Counted from the first letter of the stretch, positions 7,069-15,689 are shown. The stretch is DNA of 38,276 bases from an uncultured Erysipelotrichaceae bacterium (GCA_949744505.1 CATJXY010000025.1:1-38276), one strand, 5' to 3'. The notes: generated from the letters alone by a model not told the origin. Program-made: numbers and translations.

Positions 7069-8394
7069 TTACGATAATTGAATTCCACATTTAACTCCCG
7101 GAATCAGTTTACTGATCTTTTTTTGAAGTTGGCTTGCTCGTTCAAGATGATTCTCATCATGAACCAATAAATTAAATCGCCAGTTACGAATCACTTTATT
7201 CCCAAATCTCACCTTGGATCTTCCTACCATTTTAAGCAACTCTTCCTCATCACTTTGATCCCCCATCTGATTATAATCAATACGCATTAACGTTTGAATC
7301 CCATATGTTCTCACAATATTCATAATCAAATCAAAACCATACCATGTATTTACTTTTGATTGCTGAACAATTAAAATATCATCTTTATGGAAAAGATCAA
7401 TTTCAAGTTCAAATTCATTCAATTCCACTCCCTGATATTCCAATCCTTTCAGCATCCGATATTGAGCCAAGAAATGAGTTTCGGTATTCACTGTATCCAA
7501 CTGTTCGCTCATCTCTTCAAGCACCCTTTCGGCTTCTTGTCGATCAAGTTCAACATAATCAATTTGCTCATTCGCATGATTCCAAATATCTTTATACTGT
7601 TTCGGTGTTTCATTGAAAGCTTCCATAAAATACTTATAGAAATACTTGGAATCACTGAATCCACATTCTTCAATAATTCTGGAATGACTGTAATCCGTAA
7701 ACAGTAACAATTCCTCCGCTTTCATAAGCCTCAATTGATTCACACACTCAAGAAAAGTTTGACTGTTCATCTGTTTCCACAATGTTGCAAAATAACTTTT
7801 CTGCATATGTTCTGTTTCAGCTGCTGACTGTAATGTCAACTTTTCTTTTAAATGATTTTGAATATAATCCATGATTCGATAGTAACGCTCCACCGAATCT
7901 TCATTCACATAGCGAAATAAATGGTCTTTATAATTCAAAGAGTTATACTCAGAAATCAAGGTGGAAATAATTTTTTCCTGTAACATTTCTAATTCTTGAA
8001 AACTCGCCTCTTTTTTATTGTACACATAGCCTTGAAGCAAATCTTTAAGGAACACACAATCACGATAAACTCCTTCAATTTCTTTTTCCTGATCCAATCC
8101 TCCAACCGAATCAATTAACTCTAAATTACGATAAACTCCCTTCCCGTACTTTTCAATCAAATCACAAGAGATCTTGATGATTTCAACGATACATCCTTGT
8201 TTTGATGAGAGTTGATATACTTGATTTTGATTTACAAAAAATGCATTTCCTTCTTTGAACTGAGAAAGTTGATTAAAACGCTTCACATCACAACTACCAC
8301 TTAAAACAAATACGATTAAAATACCTTTGTGATTGCACTCCAAAGGCATTTTCTTTAATTTTATTAATTGGCATTGAAATGATTCTTGTTTCAT
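7069..8394 (-). CDS. AraC-family transcriptional regulator with cupin-like N-terminus
   Basis: The 441-aa product has an N-terminal sensor segment resembling a cupin (residues about 15-90; FVLSGSCDVKRFNQLSQFKE). A central AraC-type double helix-turn-helix follows (about 170-270; LKEKLTLQSAAETEHMQKSY and SRIIEECGFSDSKYFYKYFM, ending NETPKQYKDIW). A further 170-residue C-terminal part has an unclear role. The start chosen is the ATG at 8394, with AGAGGA upstream; an ATG 11 codons earlier lacks a ribosome binding site. It begins 49 bases after the UPF0210 gene stop and may share that transcript. The ligand is unknown. It is longer than the usual 280-300 aa of the family. Confidence 0.85.
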   Translation of the reverse strand: MKQESFQCQLIKLKKMPLECNHKGILIVFVLSGSCDVKRFNQLSQFKEGNAFFVNQNQVYQLSSKQGCIVEIIKISCDLIEKYGKGVYRNLELIDSVGGLDQEKEIEGVYRDCVFLKDLLQGYVYNKKEASFQELEMLQEKIISTLISEYNSLNYKDHLFRYVNEDSVERYYRIMDYIQNHLKEKLTLQSAAETEHMQKSYFATLWKQMNSQTFLECVNQLRLMKAEELLLFTDYSHSRIIEECGFSDSKYFYKYFMEAFNETPKQYKDIWNHANEQIDYVELDRQEAERVLEEMSEQLDTVNTETHFLAQYRMLKGLEYQGVELNEFELEIDLFHKDDILIVQQSKVNTWYGFDLIMNIVRTYGIQTLMRIDYNQMGDQSDEEELLKMVGRSKVRFGNKVIRNWRFNLLVHDENHLERASQLQKKISKLIPGVKCGIQLS

Positions 8395-8443
8395 GATAAT
8401 CCTCTTCTTTTCATTTGTTGTATACAAAAGGAATGCATGTCCT

Positions 8444-9802
8444 TTAATTCTTTAAACTTTGCATCGGTGAAGGAATCTTTCCACCACGATTGATCATGAT
8501 TGAACAATCTCCCTCATTCACTTTCATGATCGGACCACTGCCCAAAAGTCCTCCGAATACCAGTTCCTCACCACTTTGCTTCCCGATTGCCGGGATCAAT
8601 CGAACTGCGGTCGTCTTAGAATTGACCATACCGATCGCCATCTCATCGGCAATAATTCCACTGATTGTTGCTGCGGAAGTTTCTCCGGGAATAACAATCA
8701 TATCCAATCCGACACTACATACCGCAGTCATTGCTTCTAACTTCTCAATCGTTAGAGATTGATTGCGTGCAGCTTTGATCATTCCCGCATCCTCACTTAC
8801 CGGAATAAATGCACCGGAAAGTCCACCGACACTGCTGCTTGCCATGACTCCGCCTTTTTTTACCGCATCATTAAGCATTGCCAAACATGCAGTCGTACCC
8901 GGAACACCGCAATTGGAAAGTCCCATTTCCTCTAATATATACGCAACTGAATCTCCTACTGCCGGAGTCGGTGCCAAGGAAAGATCAACAATTCCAAACG
9001 GAACATTTAAACGCTTACTTGCTTCACTACCGACTAATTGCCCCATGCGAGTAATTTTAAATGCAGTCTTTTTAATGATATCCGCAAGTTCATTCATCGG
9101 TAAATCTTTAGGAGCTTTCTTCAAAGCACTTCTGACTACTCCCGGACCACTGACACCAACATTGATGACACAATCCGCTTCTCCTACACCATGAAAAGCT
9201 CCCGCCATAAACGGATTATCTTCCGGAGCATTACAAAAAACCACTAGCTTAGCCGCTCCGATACAATTGTTATCCTTTGTCAGTTCGGCTGCCTCTTTGA
9301 TCTTTTCTCCCAACATTTTTACTGCATCCATATTAATTCCCGCTTTAGTACTGCCTACATTGACAGAGGCACAAACACGATCTGTCATAGACAAAGCACG
9401 TGGAATTGATTCAATCAATTCACGATCACCGGCACTGAATCCTTTTTGAACTAATGCACTATATCCACCAATAAAATTAACATCCAATTCTTCTGCACAC
9501 TTTTGAAGTGTCAAAGCATACTTAACGGGATCTCCACCACTGACACCTAATAAAATCGCAATCGGTGTCACAGAAATTCTTTTGTTGATAATGGGAATCC
9601 CATATTCCTTTTCAATATCACAACCAACCGAAACCAAATTCCCGGCTAAACGTTTAACTTTCTTATATATTTTTTCACATGAACGATCAATATCACTATC
9701 CGCACAATCAATTAAAGAGATTCCCATTGTAATGGTTCGTACATCCAAGTTTTCTTCATCGATCATTTTAATCGTTTCTAAGATTTCATTTGCATTCAAC
9801 AT
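8444..9802 (-). CDS. UPF0210 / PFL-family protein (DUF711)
   Basis: The 452-aa soluble protein matches the UPF0210 family in length and in Gly-rich segments such as [20 protein letters not shown]-type endings, with [13 protein letters not shown] near the C-terminus and [20 protein letters not shown] near residue 120. Its function is not established. The fold has been likened to the pyruvate formate-lyase barrel, hence the PFL name, but there is no glycyl-radical RVxGY motif here, so no such activity is claimed. It starts 8 bases after the ACT-domain gene. That pairing is conserved across many bacteria, which suggests the ACT protein senses a small molecule for it. Confidence 0.9.
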   Translation of the reverse strand: MLNANEILETIKMIDEENLDVRTITMGISLIDCADSDIDRSCEKIYKKVKRLAGNLVSVGCDIEKEYGIPIINKRISVTPIAILLGVSGGDPVKYALTLQKCAEELDVNFIGGYSALVQKGFSAGDRELIESIPRALSMTDRVCASVNVGSTKAGINMDAVKMLGEKIKEAAELTKDNNCIGAAKLVVFCNAPEDNPFMAGAFHGVGEADCVINVGVSGPGVVRSALKKAPKDLPMNELADIIKKTAFKITRMGQLVGSEASKRLNVPFGIVDLSLAPTPAVGDSVAYILEEMGLSNCGVPGTTACLAMLNDAVKKGGVMASSSVGGLSGAFIPVSEDAGMIKAARNQSLTIEKLEAMTAVCSVGLDMIVIPGETSAATISGIIADEMAIGMVNSKTTAVRLIPAIGKQSGEELVFGGLLGSGPIMKVNEGDCSIMINRGGKIPSPMQSLKN

Positions 9803-9810
9803 ATCTTCAC

Positions 9811-10080
9811 CTATATTTTGTGCATCGAATTGAAGATATCTTCATGCATAACATGTATCTTCAATTGATTTTTTTCACCATAATTACTCATATAATCTAC
9901 AAACTCTTTAAAATCAACAGATAAATTTTCAATTTCAATCATCATGATCATAACAAACATATCTTGCATGATATTCTGACTGACTTCAAGAATATTCGCA
10001 TTGACCTTTGCACATTCATTTGATACCTTGGCAAGAATTCCGACTTGATCCTTTCCAACTACACTAATTACTGCTTTCAT
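9811..10080 (-). CDS. ACT-domain protein, UPF0237 family
   Basis: The 89-aa product is essentially one ACT domain. It begins [20 protein letters not shown] and continues [20 protein letters not shown], the typical beta-alpha-beta start with the GK-D--GI-A ligand-binding turn. ACT domains bind amino acids or similar small molecules at dimer interfaces. It lies directly upstream of the UPF0210 gene, its standard partner, with GAGGTG as ribosome binding site. The ligand is unknown. Confidence 0.9.
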   Translation of the reverse strand: MKAVISVVGKDQVGILAKVSNECAKVNANILEVSQNIMQDMFVMIMMIEIENLSVDFKEFVDYMSNYGEKNQLKIHVMHEDIFNSMHKI

Positions 10081-10160
10081 AACTTCACCTCATCCTATAT
10101 CATACAATTTTCTTACCAAAAATTCTATATTTTCATAAAAGAACTGTATTATTTCAAAAT

Positions 10161-10204
10161 AGCAGAGCTTATCCGGACTCTTTCTTATCCGTTTATGCTC
10201 CGCC
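10161..10204 (-). terminator. Possible terminator or leader hairpin between the lipoprotein and ACT genes
   Basis: Arms at 10161-10168 and 10197-10204 pair over 7 bp on the minus strand (GCGGAGC with GCTCTGC, one G-U). The 28-base loop holds two copies of CGGATAA. The G-U pair would be an A-C mismatch on the plus strand, so the structure belongs to minus-strand RNA. Only a short T-run follows, so termination would be weak. Confidence 0.35.
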
Positions 10205-10224
10205 ACTTTTTTGTAAACAAACTT

Positions 10225-10819
10225 CTAGTTATAATTGGAATAATCGTATTGGGAATCCCCTACAAGTGTGATGTTATCAGAAAAGTTTCCTTCTTCTAAA
10301 AATAGTTTATATCTGAATGTTTCTGATTTAAGCAACTCTTCTTGATAATATAAAATTCCATCTTCCAATTCTTTTTCTAATCCTAAATATTCTACTAGCA
10401 AAGGATACTCTTTCAAATCAAGTTCTTCTTTTGCAAAATTAATCCTGATAAATTCGTGATATCCGCCATTTTCAGGATAGTTCTCACTTCCCTCTTTATA
10501 AGTAAGAAACCACTGCTTTACTACGCTTATAAACATAAACTGTTTTTTCATCTCTTGAATCTTGATAATTATCACCATTTTCATTCATCATCAAATCTGT
10601 TAGCTCAGCATCTAATAAACCATTCGCTTGATGATATGTAATAAAAATAGTTGCAATGACATCTTTTTGATTCGGATCCAAATAAATTGTTACATGTCCG
10701 CTTTTTTCTTCACTTTCCAAGATGTATCGAACACCGACATTCCAATCAACTTGAACTTTTTCAACACACCCAAACATTAATAAACTAATAAATAATAATA
10801 TAAATAACCGTTTCATCAT
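10225..10819 (-). pseudogene. Frameshifted lipoprotein gene, tandem paralogue of the next gene
   Basis: Two overlapping frames together match the intact 183-aa lipoprotein at 10851-11402 from end to end. The first frame (10819 to stop at 10496) has the lipobox LLMFGC and shares VDWNVGVRY, TIYLDP and DEKTVYVY. The second frame (to 10225) resumes with FIRINFAKEELDLKEYPLLV and LGLEKELEDGILYYQEELLK, almost identical to the paralogue. The break lies between about 10497 and 10528 and needs a +1 change of frame. No slippery run or structure typical of programmed frameshifting is evident. The likely reading is a recent pseudogene or a sequencing error. It lies 31 bases after its paralogue. Confidence 0.75.
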
Positions 10820-10850
10820 TAGATAAATACTCCCTGCTCAAGTATTAAAC

Positions 10851-11402
10851 TCAATTCTCTTTTGGATAATCATATTTCGGATCTCTCATAAAAGAAACAT
10901 TGTTTTCAAAAACTCCTTCTTCTAACATCCATTTATATTTGAATGTTTCTGATTTCAATAATTCTTCTTTATAATAAAGAATTCCATCTTCCAATTCTTT
11001 TTCTAATCCCAAATATTCAACTAAGTATGGATGTTCCTTCAAATTCAAATCTTCCCTAAAAAGATTAATCCGAATATTCTCTTGATATAATCCTACAGAA
11101 TCTCCCATATAATAATAAACTGTTTTTTCATTCTTTTTATTCTTTAAATTTGTACTATTTTCTTCTTCAAGTAACTCAATGATTTGCGGATCAATTACAT
11201 CTCCATGATAATAAGGAGTAACAAATAAAGATGCAATAACATCTGTATTTACCGGATCCAAATAGATTGTTATAGTCCCTCCATTTTTTGATTCAGAGTC
11301 AACACTATATCTTACTCCATACTGCCAATCAAGTTGAACTTCTATCTTTGTACAACCTAACAGGATCAGAGAAATCGATATTAATAATATTATTTTCTTC
11401 AT
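10851..11402 (-). CDS. Small lipoprotein of unknown family
   Basis: The 183-aa product has a signal peptide and the lipobox LILLGC (Cys17), so it should be membrane-anchored outside the cell. The mature part is rich in charged residues and has TIYLDPVNTDVIASLF near 50-65 and YLGLEKELEDGILYYKEELL near 128-147. I recognise no domain. Its ATG directly follows the stop codon of the secreted-protein gene (TAA then ATG), so translation is coupled. A frameshifted copy follows downstream, showing a local gene duplication. Confidence 0.7.
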   Translation of the reverse strand: MKKIILLISISLILLGCTKIEVQLDWQYGVRYSVDSESKNGGTITIYLDPVNTDVIASLFVTPYYHGDVIDPQIIELLEEENSTNLKNKKNEKTVYYYMGDSVGLYQENIRINLFREDLNLKEHPYLVEYLGLEKELEDGILYYKEELLKSETFKYKWMLEEGVFENNVSFMRDPKYDYPKEN

Positions 11403-12119
11403 TTAATTAATTCCGTTAGCCGGAGTAAATGTATAGGTAGAAGGACATTTATAACTATAATATTGATCTACACTCCAATCATCGAGGCTATTTGTTCCTT
11501 TTAAGCTCGCACTTATATTTGAATAAAATACACTAAATCCACCATTAATAATAGTAGCATTATACTGTACATCTGTAACAATTAATGTATCGTAATTACC
11601 TTCGTTTGGATCGGCCACAATTGTTGGCTTTCGTGGGCTTCCGGAAATTTTTTCGGTGGTTTGATCCCATACGATCGTAAAAGTAATATAAATGTAACAC
11701 ATATCTGATATTGGTTTTTGTGTCAACGCACTTGTTCCCGTTATTACTTGATTTGATAACACTTTAGTAACAGATCTTGATGTGATTGCATATGGGACTA
11801 TTTCGTGTTCTTCTACCAAATCCAATCCATCTTTCGCAAGAATGTATCCTAAAAAGGCTGTATCCCCATTCAAATAAACCCCTTTAGTTTTTTGAACAAA
11901 TTGTTCGGTAATATCTACTCCATTTTTTTCAACAGAAACCGAATCATCACCGCTATACAATTTTTCAACTAATTCTGTAATTCCTGAATTATGATTTATT
12001 TTTTCTTTCTCTTCAATTTCTTCTGCGTTAATCATCATAAGAGATCCCATACACACTAATGCAAATACCACAATACTACAACTCATTGTTTTTAATGTTT
12101 TTAGTAAATGACGACTCAT
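11403..12119 (-). CDS. Secreted protein of unknown family
   Basis: The 238-aa product has a clear Sec signal peptide (basic start, hydrophobic core about 13-30, probable cleavage after NAEE or nearby). The mature protein is beta-rich in appearance, with many Thr, Ser and aromatic residues, and ends with a Pro-Ser-Thr-Tyr stretch near the C-terminus. There is no lipobox, LPXTG or other anchor. I do not recognise the family. It heads a small operon with the two paralogous lipoproteins, so the three may work together at the cell surface. GAGGG lies upstream of the ATG. Confidence 0.65.
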   Translation of the reverse strand: MSRHLLKTLKTMSCSIVVFALVCMGSLMMINAEEIEEKEKINHNSGITELVEKLYSGDDSVSVEKNGVDITEQFVQKTKGVYLNGDTAFLGYILAKDGLDLVEEHEIVPYAITSRSVTKVLSNQVITGTSALTQKPISDMCYIYITFTIVWDQTTEKISGSPRKPTIVADPNEGNYDTLIVTDVQYNATIINGGFSVFYSNISASLKGTNSLDDWSVDQYYSYKCPSTYTFTPANGIN

Positions 12120-12313
12120 ATTAACCCTCTTTTCTAACTTTCATTTTAATTTTGTCATCTTTCCGAATTATAATTTTTACATACAATTATACTGTCCATG
12201 GGTCTTTACCTAGTCTGAATAAACTCAGAACCCTTTTCTTATTCTTATCATACAGGATTCCACAACAAAATATAAACCTATTAATCACTGTTTATATATG
12301 ATATAATTTATTA

Positions 12314-12457
12314 AGTGGAAGTAATTAAGAATGATATGAGTAACTTTGATAAATAGAACGCTTTTTATACCTTAACTCATCTCAAGAAGTTTAAATTTAA
12401 TTTAATTGTTATCACAAATTTTGAGGTTTTTACAAGTAATCGTAAAAACCTCTTTTT
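12314..12457 (+). ncRNA. Candidate small RNA of about 140 nt (promoter and terminator, no gene)
   Basis: An extended -10 element, TGATATAAT (12299-12307), is followed about 120 bases later by a perfect 11-bp hairpin (GAGGTTTTTAC 12423-12433 / GTAAAAACCTC 12442-12452) and a T-run. On the opposite strand this hairpin has no T-run, so it must serve a plus-strand transcript, yet no plus-strand gene lies here. Reading frames inside are at most about 13 codons and lack ribosome binding sites. A decayed gene end is the alternative. Confidence 0.45.
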
Positions 12458-12458
12458 T
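12423..12458 (+). terminator. Plus-strand intrinsic terminator with no annotated gene upstream
   Basis: A perfect 11-bp stem, 8-base loop and six T residues make this one of the strongest terminators in the window. Confidence 0.75.
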
Positions 12459-12461
12459 CAT

Positions 12462-12500
12462 ATAAATTAAAACATCGCACTTTTAACTCAGTACGATGTT
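12462..12500 (-). terminator. Terminator of the HTH/DUF3169 operon
   Basis: The arms 12471-12480 and 12491-12500 pair over 10 bp on the minus strand, including one G-U that would be an A-C mismatch on the plus strand. TTTTAATTT follows. It lies 110 bases after the last gene of the operon. Confidence 0.55.
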
Positions 12501-12610
12501 ACATTTTTTATTTTTGTGGGATTACATATCCCTTGTAAGTGATTCACTGCACCCGTGTATACTTATGCGTTAATATATTGAAATATCAAAAACTGTATTC
12601 TAATGCTCCA

Positions 12611-12958
12611 TCACGCAAAAACAGATTTTTTCTTCCCATTCTTCTTTCTTGGGTATTCTCTTATGCGAGTTACAAAATCGAGATTGACCACCTGTCGTTC
12701 GCCGGAAATCGATTCGATAATCATTCCTCCGTCACAGACTTCTTTTATAATCCCTTGTAAACTTCCGTCATTAGACGTAATCGTATAAATAATGCACTCT
12801 TTGTCGATAAATTGCTTTGCTAATTCTTTCATAATTGATTTCTCCTTATCCTGTTTCCTTTTATTTCGTATATGCTGTATTATTGCTGCCGTTCGCCTCT
12901 TTCTTTTGATGAAAAGAAACAAAATGAGAAACAAAACGATAATCCATAAAGTTTCCAT
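12611..12958 (-). CDS. Small membrane-anchored DUF6897-like protein
   Basis: The 115-aa product has an N-terminal transmembrane helix (about 3-18), a basic linker (19-42), then a compact domain from about 43 containing FIDKECIIYT, GIIKEVCDGGMIIE and VNLDFVTRIREYPRKKNGKK. This pattern fits DUF6897, a small, possibly SH3/Lsm-like beta domain of unknown function. I name it from memory of the motif. GGAGG precedes the ATG, and it begins 21 bases after the DUF3169 gene. It is the last gene of a three-gene operon headed by a Cro/CI-type repressor. Confidence 0.6.
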   Translation of the reverse strand: METLWIIVLFLILFLFIKRKRRTAAIIQHIRNKRKQDKEKSIMKELAKQFIDKECIIYTITSNDGSLQGIIKEVCDGGMIIESISGERQVVNLDFVTRIREYPRKKNGKKKSVFA

Positions 12959-12979
12959 TAAAAGTCCTCCGTTTGTTCT

Positions 12980-13768
12980 TTATGAAATTCTATTCCCAAC
13001 TTTGGAGTATTTCATCGCCTCCTTATAGTAGGCAGACTGGTTAACAATCCATATCAGACATACCGCAAGGGAAGGTAGAAAACCGATTTCAAAAACAAGT
13101 GCACCGAGGGCAAGTAAAACCGCCAATAGCATACACACACCATTTGTTGCACTGAACGCTTTAAATGAACACTTTCCAATCAGTAGTTTTTCCGCCTCAT
13201 CACAGCTATCCAACCATTTCTTTTGGAACTTCATATCATAGACAGACACCGTCTTTTCAGGGTTTGTTTTCTTCGCCATATCGACACATTTTTGCTGAAT
13301 AACAATTGTCTCAACCATTATTCCAAAGAAAGCAAGTATACCCACAAAGAAAGGCACAATGTTTTCCTTATCATCAAATGTAGCGAAGCTACCGGAATAA
13401 GCTGCTGCGATCAGAAAATAAGAAACAATCAAAACGATACTTGAAATCCAAATGATCATCGATAATTTTTCGTCAATCGCATCCGATAACACTTCATCCT
13501 CCCCATCCCAAGCGGAAAGTAATTTCTTTGCCTGCATATAAAATAGGACTGAAATAATTGGAAGAATAATTGCCGATAGTAACAGTAACCACGGTGCAAT
13601 ATGAATTGTGAATCCCCCGATATTTTTGATGTTATCGGAAAAAGCATTAAGACCAAATTTCGCAGAAAAATAACCGGTTCCTCCGCCTACAATCAAACTG
13701 ATAAGTAAAACAAGTATAAATCGAGGCATAGCTTTGCGGTTTGCTCTCTTTATTTCTAGATTATCCAT
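12980..13768 (-). CDS. DUF3169-family integral membrane protein
   Basis: The product of about 262 aa has six predicted membrane segments (about 15-40, 53-75, 105-127, 138-158, 208-228 and 232-250) and a cytosolic loop with NPEKTVSVYDMKFQKKWLDS, the conserved DUF3169 segment. The function is unknown. The gene overlaps the upstream HTH gene. AGGAGG sits 9 bases before the ATG at 13768 and only 3 before the ATG at 13774, so 13768 is preferred. HTH regulator plus DUF3169 is a frequent pair in Bacillota, usually viewed as a regulator with a membrane target. Confidence 0.8.
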   Translation of the reverse strand: MDNLEIKRANRKAMPRFILVLLISLIVGGGTGYFSAKFGLNAFSDNIKNIGGFTIHIAPWLLLLSAIILPIISVLFYMQAKKLLSAWDGEDEVLSDAIDEKLSMIIWISSIVLIVSYFLIAAAYSGSFATFDDKENIVPFFVGILAFFGIMVETIVIQQKCVDMAKKTNPEKTVSVYDMKFQKKWLDSCDEAEKLLIGKCSFKAFSATNGVCMLLAVLLALGALVFEIGFLPSLAVCLIWIVNQSAYYKEAMKYSKVGNRIS

Positions 13769-13976
13769 TTTCATTTTCCTCCTGAAGATAAAAAATTTCT
13801 TCTACCGATGTGCCACAAACTTTAGCAATCGTCAGTGCAAGGGTGACTGATGGGGAATAATCGCCACGTTCAATCAGGCTGATGGTCTGCCTTGACACAC
13901 CGCATAACCGACCCATTTCTTGTTGATTGATATTCAGCATGGCTCTGCGTACTTTCAGACAATTACACAGTATCAT
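13761..13976 (-). CDS. Cro/CI-type helix-turn-helix repressor
   Basis: The 71-aa product is almost entirely an XRE HTH domain: LKVRRAMLNINQQEMGRLCG then VSRQTISLIERGDYSPSVTL and a helix LALTIAKVCGTSVEEIF. The start at 13976 is chosen because GGAGGTG lies 5 bases upstream; a longer frame from 14030 would run through the operator and has no ribosome binding site. It is the first gene of the operon with the DUF3169 and DUF6897-like genes. A perfect inverted repeat over the transcription start suggests it represses its own promoter. Confidence 0.9.
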   Translation of the reverse strand: MILCNCLKVRRAMLNINQQEMGRLCGVSRQTISLIERGDYSPSVTLALTIAKVCGTSVEEIFYLQEENENG

Positions 13977-14010
13977 AAAGCACCTCCAACAGACAATATT
14001 ATTAGTCAAA

Positions 14011-14063
14011 ATGACAAGTATCATTGTCATCTCAATTATACTTTTATCCTACCACATTGTCAA
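14011..14063 (-). promoter_or_regulatory. Consensus promoter with operator for the HTH operon
   Basis: On the minus strand TTGACA (14058-14063), exactly 17 bases and TATAAT (14035-14040) form a perfect sigma-A promoter. The inverted repeat ATGACAA (14011-14017) / TTGTCAT (14024-14030) with 6 bases between covers the expected transcription start, a classic repressor position. Confidence 0.85.
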
Positions 14064-14362
14064 TATACTTCTTGAACTCAACATAAAAATGTTATCTTTA
14101 TGTTCTTTATAACAAACATTCACATATCTGCTCTTCAAACATAAATAAGAGGAATCAACGTGGTAGTATCCTTGTCCCTCTTTTATTATTATAGTCTTTA
14201 TGTATAAATTACTTCTTCCATTATATATCGGACATTATTTATTTCCTATACCCATTACCTTTAGCCACCTACAATACTCTATACTTATATATCAAGGTAG
14301 CTATTCCATCTATGGAACAAAGACAATGAAAGGAAAAATAAGCCAGTTAAAAGATTTTGAAT
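14064..14362. other. Non-coding stretch between the HTH operon and the GNAT gene
   Basis: No gene is supported. It holds a weak hairpin (14147-14182), a small palindrome TTCCAT-CT-ATGGAA (14304-14317), and AT-rich sequence. Confidence 0.5.
14140..14182 (-). terminator. Weak terminator candidate downstream of the GNAT gene
   Basis: Arms AAGAGG (14147-14152) and CCTCTT (14177-14182) enclose a long loop and are followed by T-rich sequence in either direction. It is 180 bases past the GNAT stop, so the assignment is uncertain. Confidence 0.3.
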
Positions 14363-14809
14363 TTATCTTTCTAACTTAACAAGATATTCTGTAGTATTTT
14401 CTTCAAACTGTTTCTGACCCGTCAAACAAAAACCATGTTTTTGATAAAAAGAAATTGCTCTAACATTTTTTTCTAATGCCCATAAATTATTTGCCTGAAA
14501 TTCTTTAATTGCAAATTCGATGAGTTCATTACCAATTCCCTTGGACTGAAAAAAAGTATCTACATACAATTTACAAATCTCTGTTCCATTCATTTGAATA
14601 AAACCTTTTATCAATCCATCATCATAGACATAGATATTTTCAATAATTTCTTTTCTTTTGAAATAATTATTTACCAATGAAACAACTTGAAGATCACCAA
14701 AAGAAAAAGCTTCATCATTGAATATAGGAAAATAATTCATCCTATTATTAAACACGTATATTTCGGCTATTCTTGATAAATCATCGATTTTTGCTTTTCT
14801 GATATCCAT
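14363..14809 (-). CDS. GNAT-family N-acetyltransferase
   Basis: The 148-aa product has a full GNAT fold: N-terminal MDIRKAKIDDLSRIAEIY, the acetyl-CoA pyrophosphate loop as FFQSKGIGNELIEFA (about 96-110; R/Q-x-x-G-x-G/A pattern with Q, G, G), and a late NVRAISFYQKHGF motif. It transfers acetyl from acetyl-CoA to an amine; the substrate cannot be told. The start at 14809 is set by GAGGAG 6 bases upstream; an ATG six codons earlier would overlap that site. It appears to be a single gene. Confidence 0.85.
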   Translation of the reverse strand: MDIRKAKIDDLSRIAEIYVFNNRMNYFPIFNDEAFSFGDLQVVSLVNNYFKRKEIIENIYVYDDGLIKGFIQMNGTEICKLYVDTFFQSKGIGNELIEFAIKEFQANNLWALEKNVRAISFYQKHGFCLTGQKQFEENTTEYLVKLER

Positions 14810-14930
14810 TTTGTCTCCTCTTTTCAAATTTCTAATTCCTTCATCATAATAAGATATCCGAGTCTTTTAAACTCATATAAACTATATCCCATGCCTACTC
14901 ACAAAATAAATCTTTTACATATCAAAAATT

Positions 14931-15593
14931 CTAACTTGCCGAATTCATTTTTTTACGGATTTGAATCACTTCTTCTGCCCCAATATTATCATCCGCTTTT
15001 ATAAATAAATCATAAGCTTGATCTATATAGTTATTTGCTAACTTCAAATCATTGTTTTTATAACTTATTTCCGCCAGTCCACGATATGCACATGCTTGAG
15101 CAATTACATCCTCTGTTTTTAATGCTTGTTTCAAGCTTTCTCTCATATGTTTATTTGCCTCTTCAACATGATCCATAAGATACAGTAAATAGCCATATTC
15201 ATATTCATTTACCGATATTTTTAACTTATCATCTTTAAAATAATTATCTATTAATTCTTTTTCTCTCTTTATATAATCAAGGGCTTCTGAATATTGTTTA
15301 TTCAGACGAAAAACCATTGCTTTTTGATGAAATCCCATATGAAGATTTTCAAAATCTTGCTGTTGTTCAGAAAGTTCGATATATCTATCATACACATCAA
15401 ACGCATAAGAATAATTTTCCAAATTACAATAAATATATCCAAGCACATTTAACCAACTTAAATACTCATTTGACTTTTCATCAATTATTTCAAGTGCTTG
15501 TTTTACAATCACTAGGGCTTCATCATTCATTCCTTTATCCATCATTTCATAAATTTCCATCAAACTATGATTCTTTCCATCTTCGTAACACAT
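14931..15593 (-). CDS. Tetratricopeptide-repeat protein
   Basis: The product of about 220 aa consists of helical repeats with TPR spacing (for example EYLSWLNVLGYIYCNLENYS, FENLHMGFHQKAMVFRLNKQ and AYRGLAEISYKNNDLKLANN). It has neither a signal peptide nor an enzymatic domain. Such proteins act as interaction scaffolds or sense peptides (Rap/PlcR-like), but there is no HTH and no neighbouring peptide gene. The ATG at 15593 has AAAGGTG at 9 bases; a GTG at 15605 is an alternative four codons earlier. Confidence 0.75.
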   Translation of the reverse strand: MCYEDGKNHSLMEIYEMMDKGMNDEALVIVKQALEIIDEKSNEYLSWLNVLGYIYCNLENYSYAFDVYDRYIELSEQQQDFENLHMGFHQKAMVFRLNKQYSEALDYIKREKELIDNYFKDDKLKISVNEYEYGYLLYLMDHVEEANKHMRESLKQALKTEDVIAQACAYRGLAEISYKNNDLKLANNYIDQAYDLFIKADDNIGAEEVIQIRKKMNSAS

Positions 15594-15689
15594 CTCTATA
15601 ATCACCTTTCTTTTTTAATAAGGTCAAAGATAATTTATCTTAGTCCCTAATATTATATCAGTGTAAAATATTTGTCACAATGAATATAA

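Larger units (their letters stand above)
12120..12610. other. 491-base gap: promoter region, candidate sRNA, terminator
   Basis: There is no convincing protein gene on either strand. Two TATAAT sequences on the minus strand (12167-12172 and 12186-12191) could be -10 elements for the secreted-protein gene, but neither has a good -35. The rest holds a candidate plus-strand small RNA and a minus-strand terminator, listed separately. Confidence 0.5.

Noticed and set aside
8490-9194. Long open frames on the plus strand opposite the UPF0210 gene
   Set aside because: Antisense shadows of a strongly conserved gene; no ribosome binding site and no plausible product.
8444-9802. A glycyl-radical pyruvate formate-lyase
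   Set aside because: The PFL name of this family is structural; the C-terminal glycyl-radical motif is absent, and no activating enzyme is nearby.
10496-10584. Programmed frameshift in the split lipoprotein gene
   Set aside because: No clear slippery heptamer, stop-codon context or structure; simple mutation or error is simpler.
12120-12610. Insertion sequence remnant near the orphan terminator
   Set aside because: Inverted repeats are terminators; no transposase fragment or target-site duplication found.
12539-13028. Plus-strand frames of 60-78 codons
   Set aside because: They overlap the DUF6897-like and DUF3169 genes and have no ribosome binding site.
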